From NCBI RefSeq assembly GCF_025950095.1, contig NZ_JAPDDR010000008.1, forward strand, positions 310,001-374,000: a DNA stretch of 64,000 nucleotides, read 5' to 3'. Position 1 is the stretch's first letter. Every line of letters starts with the position of its first letter. Below the pieces are notes generated by a model. It was not told where the DNA came from and did no database searches. It saw only the letters and a list, made by a program, of their open reading frames with translations. Positions 36,063 to 42,722 of the stretch are shown one piece after another. The translations under genes were made by a program, and so were the position numbers. The DNA is from Luteolibacter rhizosphaerae (GTDB lineage Bacteria > Verrucomicrobiota > Verrucomicrobiia > Verrucomicrobiales > Akkermansiaceae).

Positions 36063-37547
36063 TTAGTCATCGGCTGCGGCCTCGTCCTTGATGACGAAGC
36101 GAGCCTGTAGGCTGGCCACCGTTTCGGCGAGTCCGGCGCTTTCCACGCTGCGGAGGACCTCCGGGAAGCTCTTGTAAGCGTCCGGCGCCTCGTCGATCGG
36201 GTACTTGCGGCAGTTGCTGAGGATGTCCTCGCGGTCGAAGTCCGCATCCACGGACTTCTGGTCGAGCGTGCGGGCTGCGTGCTTGCGGCCCATCCGACGG
36301 CCTGCGCCGTGGTTCACGGACCATGCGGTTCTCTCGGCACCGGCACGGGCTACCATCACGACGGAGCCGTCGCGCGGGTTTCCCGGCAGGAGGATCGGGT
36401 GGCCGGTCTTCTCGAAGGGAGTTCCCGCGAGCGAGTGGTGGCCACCCGGGATCGCACGGGTCGCGCCCTTGCGGTGCACCCAGGACTTGCGGTTATCCAC
36501 GATCTCTTCACGCGCGATGTTGTGCGAGATGAAGTAGACGAGGTTACCCTTGGTTCCCGGCAGCACTTCCTGGAAAGCCTCGAGCACGAGGGCATTGATC
36601 AGGAGGTGATTCACCGTGGCGAAGTTCGCGCCGAGCGACATGTCGTCGATGTAGGCGTTCGCCTCCGGGGTTCCGAGCGGCGCGTACACGAGTTGCTTGT
36701 CGGCGGCCGGGAAGGGCGTGGACCAGGCGCGGAACTTGTTCTCCAAGTCCCGGAACTGTCCCTGCGCAAGCAGGTTCCCTAAGCCTCGGGATCCACAGTG
36801 GCTGAGGAAGGACACGTGGCCATCCTTCAGGCCGAAGGACTTCGCGGTGTCGCGCGCCCACGGACGATCCGTCACGCGGGTGATCTCGCACTCGCCGAAG
36901 TGGTTGCCCCCGCCGTACGACCCGAGCTGGCCGATCTTGTCGGCGAAGTTCCGGATGCGACCCTCTGCCAGAATCTTCTCCAAGCGGGTACGAAGCGCAT
37001 CGTAGGTCCCGTCGTGACCGGTGTGGGTGGAGTCCTCGCAGCGGTAGGCCCACTCCGGTGGGATTCCGAGTGTCTCGCAGACGCGGCGGGTCGCCCCCTC
37101 CGTGACCACGGGCACGCCGGTAATCTCGTTGATGTGGCGCGCCTTCTTCACCGAGCGCTGGCCCTTGCCTGCACCGGTTGGCGTGCGCTCCACGATTGCG
37201 TTGATCAGCGCGCGACGGGTCGCCTTGTCCTTGATCGCGTCCTCCGGGACGTCGAGCTGGAGCAAGCTCATCGAGCACTTGATATCCACGCCGACCGGTC
37301 CGGGATAGATGTGGGTCGGAGAGACCATCACGCAGCCAACCGGCGCGCCGTAACCAGCGTGGGCGTCGGGGTTCAGGATCACATCCGTCACCCCCGGGGC
37401 CATGCGCGAGTTCACCGCCTGCTGCAGGCAGGTTTCGTCGAAGTGATCGCGGATCGCATCGGTTCCGACCACGGTGATCGGCTTGCCGGCATCTCCGGGC
37501 AGGGGGAGGAAGCCGAGGGCTTCGTCGGTTTTATGGATGGTGTGCAT
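36063..37547 (-). CDS. rtcB: RNA-splicing/repair ligase RtcB
   Basis: RtcB joins RNA 2',3'-cyclic-phosphate or 3'-phosphate ends to 5'-OH ends, using GTP and manganese, and repairs cleaved tRNAs. The 494-residue protein has the metal-site motifs NPDAHAGYGAPVGCVM, GVDIKCSMS and GGNHFGECE, further His residues (FLSHCGSRGLG), and the GMP-accepting His segment SVNHGAGRRMGRKHA. Length and motifs are complete, so it should be active. It lies 5 bases after the small membrane-protein gene and upstream of rtcA in the operon. Confidence 0.96.
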   Translation of the reverse strand: MHTIHKTDEALGFLPLPGDAGKPITVVGTDAIRDHFDETCLQQAVNSRMAPGVTDVILNPDAHAGYGAPVGCVMVSPTHIYPGPVGVDIKCSMSLLQLDVPEDAIKDKATRRALINAIVERTPTGAGKGQRSVKKARHINEITGVPVVTEGATRRVCETLGIPPEWAYRCEDSTHTGHDGTYDALRTRLEKILAEGRIRNFADKIGQLGSYGGGNHFGECEITRVTDRPWARDTAKSFGLKDGHVSFLSHCGSRGLGNLLAQGQFRDLENKFRAWSTPFPAADKQLVYAPLGTPEANAYIDDMSLGANFATVNHLLINALVLEAFQEVLPGTKGNLVYFISHNIAREEIVDNRKSWVHRKGATRAIPGGHHSLAGTPFEKTGHPILLPGNPRDGSVVMVARAGAERTAWSVNHGAGRRMGRKHAARTLDQKSVDADFDREDILSNCRKYPIDEAPDAYKSFPEVLRSVESAGLAETVASLQARFVIKDEAAADD

Positions 37548-37552
37548 CGGAA

Positions 37553-37852
37553 TCAGAAGATGATACGGATAAGCTGGGTGAGCCCGAACAGGGCGAGGAG
37601 AGGGATTGAAAGAAAGACGACGATGATCGCGCCGGTTAGAATTTTCTCGCCGAGAGTGGATGGTTGCAATGGCAGAGGCGCCGCGGCTAGCTGCAACGCG
37701 AGGAAGAACCTTCCTTGATCCTCGATCCGGACTATTTCCTCATCGCCCTGCAGTAGTCGATCAATTCCCTCCCTGAGGATCTCGAAGCCGAGTCGGTCGC
37801 CAATCAGGCCGTCTTCTCCGTCGATCTCATCGGATTGTATCCAAGGGCTCAT
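37553..37852 (-). CDS. Small single-span membrane protein in the rtc operon
   Basis: The 99-residue protein has an acidic N-terminal half (SDEIDGEDGLIGDRLGFEIL, LLQGDEEIVRIED). One strong transmembrane helix lies near the C-terminus (TGAIIVVFLSIPLLALFGL), so the N-terminal part is probably cytoplasmic. I do not recognise the family. It sits 10 bases after the CPCC-DUF6714 gene and 5 bases before rtcB, so it is co-transcribed with the RNA-repair genes. Standard rtcBA operons do not have it. Its composition is less GC-rich than the flanking rtc genes, which may indicate separate acquisition together with the CPCC-DUF6714 gene. Confidence 0.65.
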   Translation of the reverse strand: MSPWIQSDEIDGEDGLIGDRLGFEILREGIDRLLQGDEEIVRIEDQGRFFLALQLAAAPLPLQPSTLGEKILTGAIIVVFLSIPLLALFGLTQLIRIIF

Positions 37853-37862
37853 GAATAAAAAT

Positions 37863-38636
37863 CTAGAGTGTAGCGCGATTGACGAAAGCCGGGGTAAACG
37901 TATCCAACCCGTGCTTCAGTCCCCTGCGGGAATAATTCTGGGTGCCATCTTCTCCGTATTTGGCGAAGAAGTGCAGGAAGGCGGCAGTCGCTCCGAGCTG
38001 CGGCGGAGACAGTAAACGTAACGACTTTTTGTGGTAAGAGTCATTGAGGCCTCCATCGAGAGCGAGCAAGACCCCTTCCGATTCCGCTTGGTAGACATCA
38101 GGAACCGAAGTTAGAAGCGCGTGTCTCATGAAGGCGGGAAGGTGAAATCGAAAGCCATTCCCGTCAAAGAACACCATCGAGTCGGAGAAGTCCGTCAGCT
38201 TTGCTTCGCTTAGATCCTGCCACCGGGTTTCCGGATCTTTCAGCTTGGCTTGGAGATACTCTTTCTCATCTCCGTATTCGTCGATTACCCACGTTTGATG
38301 GAGGGTCACGCCTCCGTCCAGGGCGACCTCGGAGAAAGCCTCTTCAATCATGTCCAGGACCTTGTTGCGAAAGGTATCGACGGACAACCAATCGGCGGAG
38401 CGAGCTTCTTCGCCGGAAGGCGAGCGAACCAGATCGATGTACTGGGATTCACAAGCGCCCATCTTCTCGAAGTTCGCTTGAGCCTGTGCAAGCGGGATCG
38501 GATTGGAGCCATTATGGGGCCATTCTCCGGGAGCATCTTCCCAGAAGCATACAGGGCAGATCTGCATCGTTCCACCCGCGACCCGCTCATAGGTGCGATA
38601 GCCACAGCAGGGGCATGGATGGCGAGTAGAGTTCAT
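37863..38636 (-). CDS. CPCC cysteine-rich domain plus DUF6714-like protein
   Basis: The 257-residue protein begins with a CPCC zinc-ribbon-like domain: CPCCGYRTYERVAGGTMQIC then PVCFWEDAPGEWP, with NGSNPIPLAQAQANFEKMG. The C-terminal half carries the DUF6714-type block LTDFSDSMVFFDGNGFRFHL then PAFMRHALL. CPCC proteins are often found near polymorphic-toxin immunity genes, but no toxin is seen here. ATG 38636 begins exactly at the CPCC domain; a longer frame from 38789 runs through the fifth Y RNA and is rejected. Its location inside the rsr-rtcB operon is unusual. Codon use looks less GC-biased than that of rtcB or rsr. Confidence 0.75.
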   Translation of the reverse strand: MNSTRHPCPCCGYRTYERVAGGTMQICPVCFWEDAPGEWPHNGSNPIPLAQAQANFEKMGACESQYIDLVRSPSGEEARSADWLSVDTFRNKVLDMIEEAFSEVALDGGVTLHQTWVIDEYGDEKEYLQAKLKDPETRWQDLSEAKLTDFSDSMVFFDGNGFRFHLPAFMRHALLTSVPDVYQAESEGVLLALDGGLNDSYHKKSLRLLSPPQLGATAAFLHFFAKYGEDGTQNYSRRGLKHGLDTFTPAFVNRATL

Positions 38637-38663
38637 AAGGCGAGTAAGATTTAATTCCGGAAG

Positions 38664-38796
38664 ATCGTGACAAGGGGTGCGAAGACAGAGTGCGTTTGCC
38701 AATTCCGCCACGGACCTTGCGGTCCGGCGGGACTCGAACCCGCAAGGGCTTTCGCCCGCTATCATTTCAAGATGGAGTCTTCGCTGCATTCACGAC
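38664..38796 (-). ncRNA. Predicted Y RNA 5, tRNA-like, class II (Leu-like) mimic
   Basis: The ends pair: TCGTGA (38790-38795) with TCACGA (38665-38670), plus a G-U pair. An asymmetric internal loop (ATGCA opposite ACCCCTTG) follows, then GCGAAGAC (38777-38784) with GTCTTCGC (38679-38686), both perfect. Inside, in minus-strand order, come a GGGC-GAAA-GCCC hairpin like a tRNA variable arm (38746-38757), a T-arm GCGGGTTCGAGTCCCGC (38727-38743), and a closed acceptor stem CGGACC-GCAA-GGTCCG (38711-38726). A D-arm-like TGGCGGAATTGGCAAACGC (38692-38710) ends the domain. This is a circularly permuted tRNA-Leu-like domain on a Ro60-binding-type stem. Confidence 0.8.
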
Positions 38797-38808
38797 GGGA
38801 TGAGAGAA

Positions 38809-38926
38809 CGGCGACAAGGGGGTGGTGAAACAATTTCCTGCTCTATCCACTGAGCTACCGGACCGTCGATGGTGATCCGGGCCGGACTCGAACCGGCGAC
38901 CAGTGTAATCCTTCCAGCATTCGCGG
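38809..38926 (-). ncRNA. Predicted Y RNA 4, tRNA-like
   Basis: The inner end-stem TGGAAGGATT (38907-38916) pairs with AATTGTTTCA (38826-38835) with one mismatch and two G-U pairs. The outer stem is short (GCGA/TCGC). The shared loop signature GAATGC opposite CCCCCTTGTC is present. Inside are a T-arm GCCGGTTCGAGTCCGGC (38881-38897) and a closed acceptor stem CCGGATC/GGTCCGG with one G-U pair and a 9-base loop (38858-38880). The D-arm is TAGCTCAGTGGATAGAGC (38840-38857), like those of tRNA-Arg. This unit has the weakest outer stem of the array. Confidence 0.72.
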
Positions 38927-38947
38927 GGAATTGATGGGAAAGGGGAA

Positions 38948-39072
38948 TCGCGACAAGGTTTGGGAAGATGCATGTTCCACCGCTCTACCAGGCTGAGCTA
39001 CCTGCTTGCGCAGGGCCGGATTCGAACCGGCGACCAATGGGTTCCGTAATGTAATCTTCCAGGCATTCGCGA
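38948..39072 (-). ncRNA. Predicted Y RNA 3, tRNA-like
   Basis: The ends pair as TCGCGA (39067-39072) with TCGCGA (38948-38953). The internal loop GAATGCCT opposite AAACCTTG follows, then GGAAGAT (39054-39060) with ATCTTCC (38963-38969), perfect. Inside are a T-arm GCCGGTTCGAATCCGGC (39015-39031), a closed acceptor stem CCTGC-GCAA-GCAGG (39001-39014), and a D-arm TAGCTCAGCCTGGTAGAGC (38982-39000) typical of class I tRNAs. The order T-arm, acceptor, D-arm shows circular permutation; no anticodon is present. Confidence 0.82.
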
Positions 39073-39078
39073 AGGAGG

Positions 39079-39204
39079 CCGCCGGCAAGGGGATGGCGAG
39101 ACATTGGGGCCGGCGAGCTGCCACTGCTCCACGCCCGCTTGCGCGGTGGCGGGATTCGAACCCGCGGCCTCCGGTGTGCTTGTAGTCCCGCCGGCATCCG
39201 GCAG
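39079..39204 (-). ncRNA. Predicted Y RNA 2, tRNA-like (Met-like D-arm)
   Basis: The ends pair as CTGCCGG (39198-39204) with CCGGCGG (39079-39085). The loop signature ATGC opposite ATCCCCTTG follows, then GGCGGGAC (39185-39192) with GTCTCGCC (39095-39102), one G-U pair. Inside are a T-arm GCGGGTTCGAATCCCGC (39149-39165) and a GCAA-capped hairpin CCGC-GCAA-GCGG with flanking pairs CCAC/GTGG (about 39131-39148). The D-arm-like GAGCAGTGGCAGCTC lies within 39113-39131 and resembles that of initiator/methionine tRNAs. Confidence 0.78.
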
Positions 39205-39216
39205 TGAAAAGGGGGT

Positions 39217-39311
39217 TGCCGCCACGACGGCGAGGATACGGGAGACATCGGGTTTTCAGGCCCGAACGGTTTTGGTGACGTGTAGTCTCACGAGCATCCG
39301 TCGTGGCGGCA
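39217..39311 (-). ncRNA. Predicted Y RNA 1, without tRNA-like domain
   Basis: The ends pair over 14 bp: GCCGCCACGACGG (39298-39310) is the exact reverse complement of CCGTCGTGGCGGC (39218-39230), plus one more pair outside. The signature GGATGC recurs on the 5' strand, opposite a more diverged ATCCTCG, followed by GAGAC (39285-39289) with GTCTC (39242-39246). The interior lacks T- and D-arms and instead has a small CGGG/CCCG hairpin. It begins 8 bases after the rsr stop codon. Position and structure suit the canonical Ro60-bound Y RNA of the set. Confidence 0.72.
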
Positions 39312-39319
39312 GAGTTTCC

Positions 39320-40894
39320 TTAGGCAATGTTCATGCGTTCGGTTAGAGGTTGGGAGTTGATCTCGCGGACCCAGTGATCGCTTCCGTCCTCTCCGGCCGC
39401 GAAGGCCGCGATGAGGTCGAAGACGGTGTCGCTGAATCCGGCGACGTTCAGGATATCCTTCCGGTCCGGAGCTTGGGTCGTGGTGTTCGGCACCAGGTCG
39501 ATGCACACGAGCCGCGCCTTCGGGTTGCGGGTCTTGAGCTTCTCCCATTCGTGCATCATTCCCGTTCCGCGTCCGCGGTTCGGATCCGCCCAGGATTCGT
39601 TGTCGGAAACATAGATCACCAGGTCCGGTGCCGACTTTGCGGCATTGAGCTTGGCGAGCGGTGCGGAGCAGTTCGTTCCACCTCCACCGATCCGGGCCAA
39701 CTTGGTCGCGTTCGTCATCACGGAGTCGCGCGGGTTGAGCCGTAGATCCACGACATCGCACTCGAAGGGCAGGACTTCCGCGCTGCGGTTCTTCCGGAGG
39801 AAGGCCGCGGCCACGAGAGCCGCCACGTCGATGCAGCGCACCGCGGAGCTCGCGCCCTTGCGGTAGCCCGTCGCCGGAGAGCTCATGGAGCCGGATACGT
39901 CCGGGCAGACGACCACCCGGCCTTCGACCGCGGGGACATTGTCGAGCGCGACTTCCATCGCGTCCTGCAGGGCTTCCCGCAGGATTTTCGGCATGTCCTT
40001 GCCGGTATTCAGGTAGGCGATCATGAGCTGGTAGGGGAAGACCCGGGAGCGCCGGATCTTCTCCGGATCCGCCAGGCGTGCGGCGAGGAAGCGGGTGACA
40101 TGGGAGTCCTCCAGCACCTTGTGGCGCAGGAAGGTGTTCAGATTCATCCGGGTGGTCTGCCAGGAGGCCGTCACGGCGATGGCGGTCCACTCCCGGCGAC
40201 CCAGCTCCAGTGCGGTGAGCATCTGGTAGGGGACATCGGGAACATCGCCTTCGCGGGTGGCCTTCCAGTTTTCGAAGCGCTGCAGGGCCTGCGGAAGGGA
40301 CTCAGTCTGATACGGCTTGCCCAAGAGACAGGCGTAGAAGGCTTCCCGCGTGGCATCGGCCGGGCGCGGGTGGACCATCCTCACCACGTCTGCCAGCGAC
40401 GGGTTATTGCCGACGGAGGCGTCCAGCAGTTGGCGCTCCGTGGCGCGCTCGAGCCACTGGCGGACCAAGCGCTTCGGCGCGGAGCCGAGCGACTTGCGAC
40501 CGGTCACGCCGGAGCGCAGGATCTGCACGAAGTTCCTGAGCATCTTCCCGTTGTCGATGACCTGCGGGAAGATTTCGGTGAGCCGGTCGAGATCGCGGGT
40601 GGCGAGCACCGCGCAGAGCAGGGCCGGCATGTCCTTCATGTAGCCCCGGCGCCGGGCGTAGAGCGCCGTGCGAGCGAGAAAGTCGGCATCCACCTGGCGG
40701 GCAGCTTCCAGCACACGCTCGAGCTGCAATTCCGGGGAGGCGTAGTAGGTCCGGCCGAAGCATCCCGTCACCGCCATCCGTGCGAGGGCCGCACGGGGCG
40801 ACAACTCGTAGGCGACCGCGCCGGCATCGTTCCGGGTCGTGGCCTGCGGGATCAGAGCGCCCCGCAGGGTTTGGAATAGGTTCTTGTTTGCCAT
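39320..40894 (-). CDS. rsr: Ro60-family (TROVE domain) RNA-binding protein Rsr
   Basis: Ro60 orthologues form a HEAT-like ring that binds misfolded RNA ends and Y RNAs and, in bacteria, works with exonucleases in RNA degradation. The 524-residue protein has the TROVE ring (FGRTYYASPELQLERVLEAA, LPQALQRFENWKA, DVPYQMLTALELG). A C-terminal von Willebrand A domain has the metal-ion site VVCPDVSGSMSSP (about residue 333) and YVSDNESWADPN. ATG 40894 (MANKNLFQTLRGALIPQ) is chosen over an in-frame extension to 41242, which overlaps rtcR. It is the first gene after the sigma-54 promoter. Confidence 0.95.
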   Translation of the reverse strand: MANKNLFQTLRGALIPQATTRNDAGAVAYELSPRAALARMAVTGCFGRTYYASPELQLERVLEAARQVDADFLARTALYARRRGYMKDMPALLCAVLATRDLDRLTEIFPQVIDNGKMLRNFVQILRSGVTGRKSLGSAPKRLVRQWLERATERQLLDASVGNNPSLADVVRMVHPRPADATREAFYACLLGKPYQTESLPQALQRFENWKATREGDVPDVPYQMLTALELGRREWTAIAVTASWQTTRMNLNTFLRHKVLEDSHVTRFLAARLADPEKIRRSRVFPYQLMIAYLNTGKDMPKILREALQDAMEVALDNVPAVEGRVVVCPDVSGSMSSPATGYRKGASSAVRCIDVAALVAAAFLRKNRSAEVLPFECDVVDLRLNPRDSVMTNATKLARIGGGGTNCSAPLAKLNAAKSAPDLVIYVSDNESWADPNRGRGTGMMHEWEKLKTRNPKARLVCIDLVPNTTTQAPDRKDILNVAGFSDTVFDLIAAFAAGEDGSDHWVREINSQPLTERMNIA

Positions 40895-40936
40895 CTTGGG
40901 AGATCCGCCGGTTTGCTGCGGACAGATGGAGTATTG

Positions 40937-40952
40937 GCACTGGCCGTGCCAA
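40937..40952 (-). promoter_or_regulatory. Sigma-54 promoter of the rsr-rtcBA operon
   Basis: On the minus strand TTGGCACGGCCAGTGC matches TGGCACG-N4-TTGC with the invariant GG and GC 10 bases apart. Transcription would start near 40925, about 30 bases before rsr. TTGGCAC and GTGCCAA flanking the centre form a perfect inverted repeat, so the plus strand carries the same spacing. Confidence 0.85.
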
Positions 40953-41071
40953 GCGGATGGATTGGCATCCGGGTTCGATGGTAATGAATTGATATTCAGT
41001 GAAATAATCCCGAGGTCCTTGTTGAAGAGCTCTCCCTTATGATTTTGTGATTCCAAGAATAATAGCCGTTT

Positions 41072-41087
41072 GGATAAGCTATTATCC
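41072..41087. promoter_or_regulatory. Candidate RtcR upstream activator site
   Basis: GGATAA-GCTA-TTATCC is an inverted repeat with 6-bp arms, immediately before the rtcR GTG and about 150 bases upstream of the predicted rsr transcription start. That distance suits an enhancer for a sigma-54 activator. It could also autoregulate rtcR. Confidence 0.5.
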
Positions 41088-42695
41088 GTGAAGAGAGTGA
41101 TTATTGGAATGCTCGGCACCCGGCTTGACACGGGGATCTTTCCCTCGCGTTGGGATGAGTGGCGGCCGTCGGTTTCTCTCTTCCAGCACGAGGAACTCCT
41201 TTTTGACCGCTTCGAATTTCTAGCGGAGCCCCAGTACACCAAGCTGCGGGATCAGGTGGCGGATGATGTCCGGCTGATCTCGCCGGAGACGGAGCTCCGC
41301 CATCACGAGGTGGACTTCGGCCGCGATCCTTGGGACCTCGAAAAGGTCTATAGCGTGCTTCACGACTGGGCGCGGGCCTACCCCTTCGATCCGGAGCGGG
41401 AGGAGTACTTCGTCCACATCACGACCGGAACGCACATTGTTCAGATCTCGCTGTTCCTGCTGGTGGAGGCGGGCTTCATCCCCGGTGTATTGGTCCAGAC
41501 CGCTCCGCCGAACGGCGGCACCCGGCCGAAGCACAAGGCTCCGGGCCGTTATGCGCTGATCGACTTGGATCTATCGAAGTACGATGCGCTTAGTACGCGC
41601 TTCGCGAAGGACCAGGGTGAGACGGCGGACTTCCTGAAGAGCGGGATCGCCACGCGCAACCGCGGCTTCAACACCCTGATCGACCGCATCGAGCAGGTGG
41701 CCCTGCGATCGCAGGCCCCGGTGCTGCTCACGGGCCCGACCGGTGCGGGCAAGTCGCACCTGGCGAGGCGCATTTTCGAGCTGCGGAAGCAGCGGGGTGG
41801 TCTGCGCGGCTCCTTCGTCGAAGTGAACTGCGCCACCCTCACCGGGGACACCGCGGCCTCCGCGCTCTTCGGTCATGTGCGGGGCTCCTTCACCGGAGCT
41901 CAGAAGGACCGCCCCGGCCTGCTGCGCGAGGCGGACGGCGGCTTGCTCTTCCTCGATGAGATCGGCGAGCTGGGCCTGGACGAGCAGGCGATGCTGCTGC
42001 GCGCGCTTGAAGACAAGACCTTCCTGCCGGTGGGCGCGGATCGCCCGGTGAAGAGCGATTTCCAACTCATCGCAGGAACAAACCGCGATCTGCGGGAAGC
42101 CGTGGTAAAGGGACGCTTCCGCGAAGATCTGCTGGCACGGATTCACCTCTGGACCTTCGCCCTGCCTTCACTGGCGCAGAGGCGAGAGGACATTGCTCCG
42201 AATCTCGATTTCGAACTAGAGCGCTTCAGTGGATCGCAGGGGAGGAAGGCGAGCATCAACCGCGAGGCCCGCCAGGCATTCCTGCGTTTTGCTGAATCAC
42301 CGGACACTCCATGGTCGGGAAACTTCCGAGATCTGAATGCAGCGGTGACCCGCATGGCCACCTTGGCACCGCGCGGACGTATCCGGGTGGAAGAGGTCGA
42401 GGAAGAGGTCCTGCGATTGCGCGAGAGCTGGAAGAGACCGGGTGGGGGGATCACGAGAACGGAAGAGTATGATCTTGAGGATCTGTTAGGTCCGGCGGCG
42501 GAGGAGATCGATCCCTTCGACCGCGTGCAGCTCGCGCATGTGGTAGCGGTCTGCCGGCGTAGCAAGACGCTCTCCGATGCCGGGCGCGAGCTCTTCGCCG
42601 TCTCGCGGCAGAAGCGGGCCGTGGCAAATGATGCGGACCGGCTGAAGAAGTATCTCGCCCGATTCCAGCTCGACTTCGCCCGTTGCCGGGAATGA
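41088..42695 (+). CDS. rtcR: Sigma-54-dependent RNA-repair regulator RtcR
   Basis: RtcR activates the rtc operon when its N-terminal CARF-like sensor binds an RNA-damage ligand. The 535-residue protein starts VKRVIIGMLGTRLDTG with the RtcR-specific domain (SRWDEWRPSVSLFQHEELLF, VHITTGTHIVQISLFLLVEA). The AAA+ domain has Walker A GPTGAGKSHLA, the sigma-54 contact loop GSFTGA and Walker B GGLLFLDEIGEL. A C-terminal DNA-binding region ends it (SKTLSDAGRELFAVSRQKRA). GTG 41088 is chosen because the conserved RRVxIGxLGT start follows; an in-frame TTG at 41070 overlaps the palindrome. It is divergent from rsr. Confidence 0.95.
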   Translation: MKRVIIGMLGTRLDTGIFPSRWDEWRPSVSLFQHEELLFDRFEFLAEPQYTKLRDQVADDVRLISPETELRHHEVDFGRDPWDLEKVYSVLHDWARAYPFDPEREEYFVHITTGTHIVQISLFLLVEAGFIPGVLVQTAPPNGGTRPKHKAPGRYALIDLDLSKYDALSTRFAKDQGETADFLKSGIATRNRGFNTLIDRIEQVALRSQAPVLLTGPTGAGKSHLARRIFELRKQRGGLRGSFVEVNCATLTGDTAASALFGHVRGSFTGAQKDRPGLLREADGGLLFLDEIGELGLDEQAMLLRALEDKTFLPVGADRPVKSDFQLIAGTNRDLREAVVKGRFREDLLARIHLWTFALPSLAQRREDIAPNLDFELERFSGSQGRKASINREARQAFLRFAESPDTPWSGNFRDLNAAVTRMATLAPRGRIRVEEVEEEVLRLRESWKRPGGGITRTEEYDLEDLLGPAAEEIDPFDRVQLAHVVAVCRRSKTLSDAGRELFAVSRQKRAVANDADRLKKYLARFQLDFARCRE

Positions 42696-42722
42696 AGCGG
42701 CTGGAACCGAGGAGATGGCGCT

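Noticed and set aside
38637-38789. Longer start for the CPCC-DUF6714 gene
   Set aside because: The extra codons read through the structured fifth Y RNA and lack a ribosome-binding site; the CPCC domain begins at the chosen ATG.
38692-39165. A cluster of ordinary tRNA genes, suggested by T-arm and D-arm sequences on the minus strand
   Set aside because: No unit has an anticodon arm or an open acceptor end with 5' and 3' strands in normal order. T-arms precede D-arms, and acceptor stems are closed hairpins, so permuted Y RNA-type molecules fit better.
38664-39311. CRISPR array or simple tandem repeat
   Set aside because: The units are only structurally alike; sequence identity is limited to short motifs and tRNA-like arms, spacing is irregular, and no cas gene is present.
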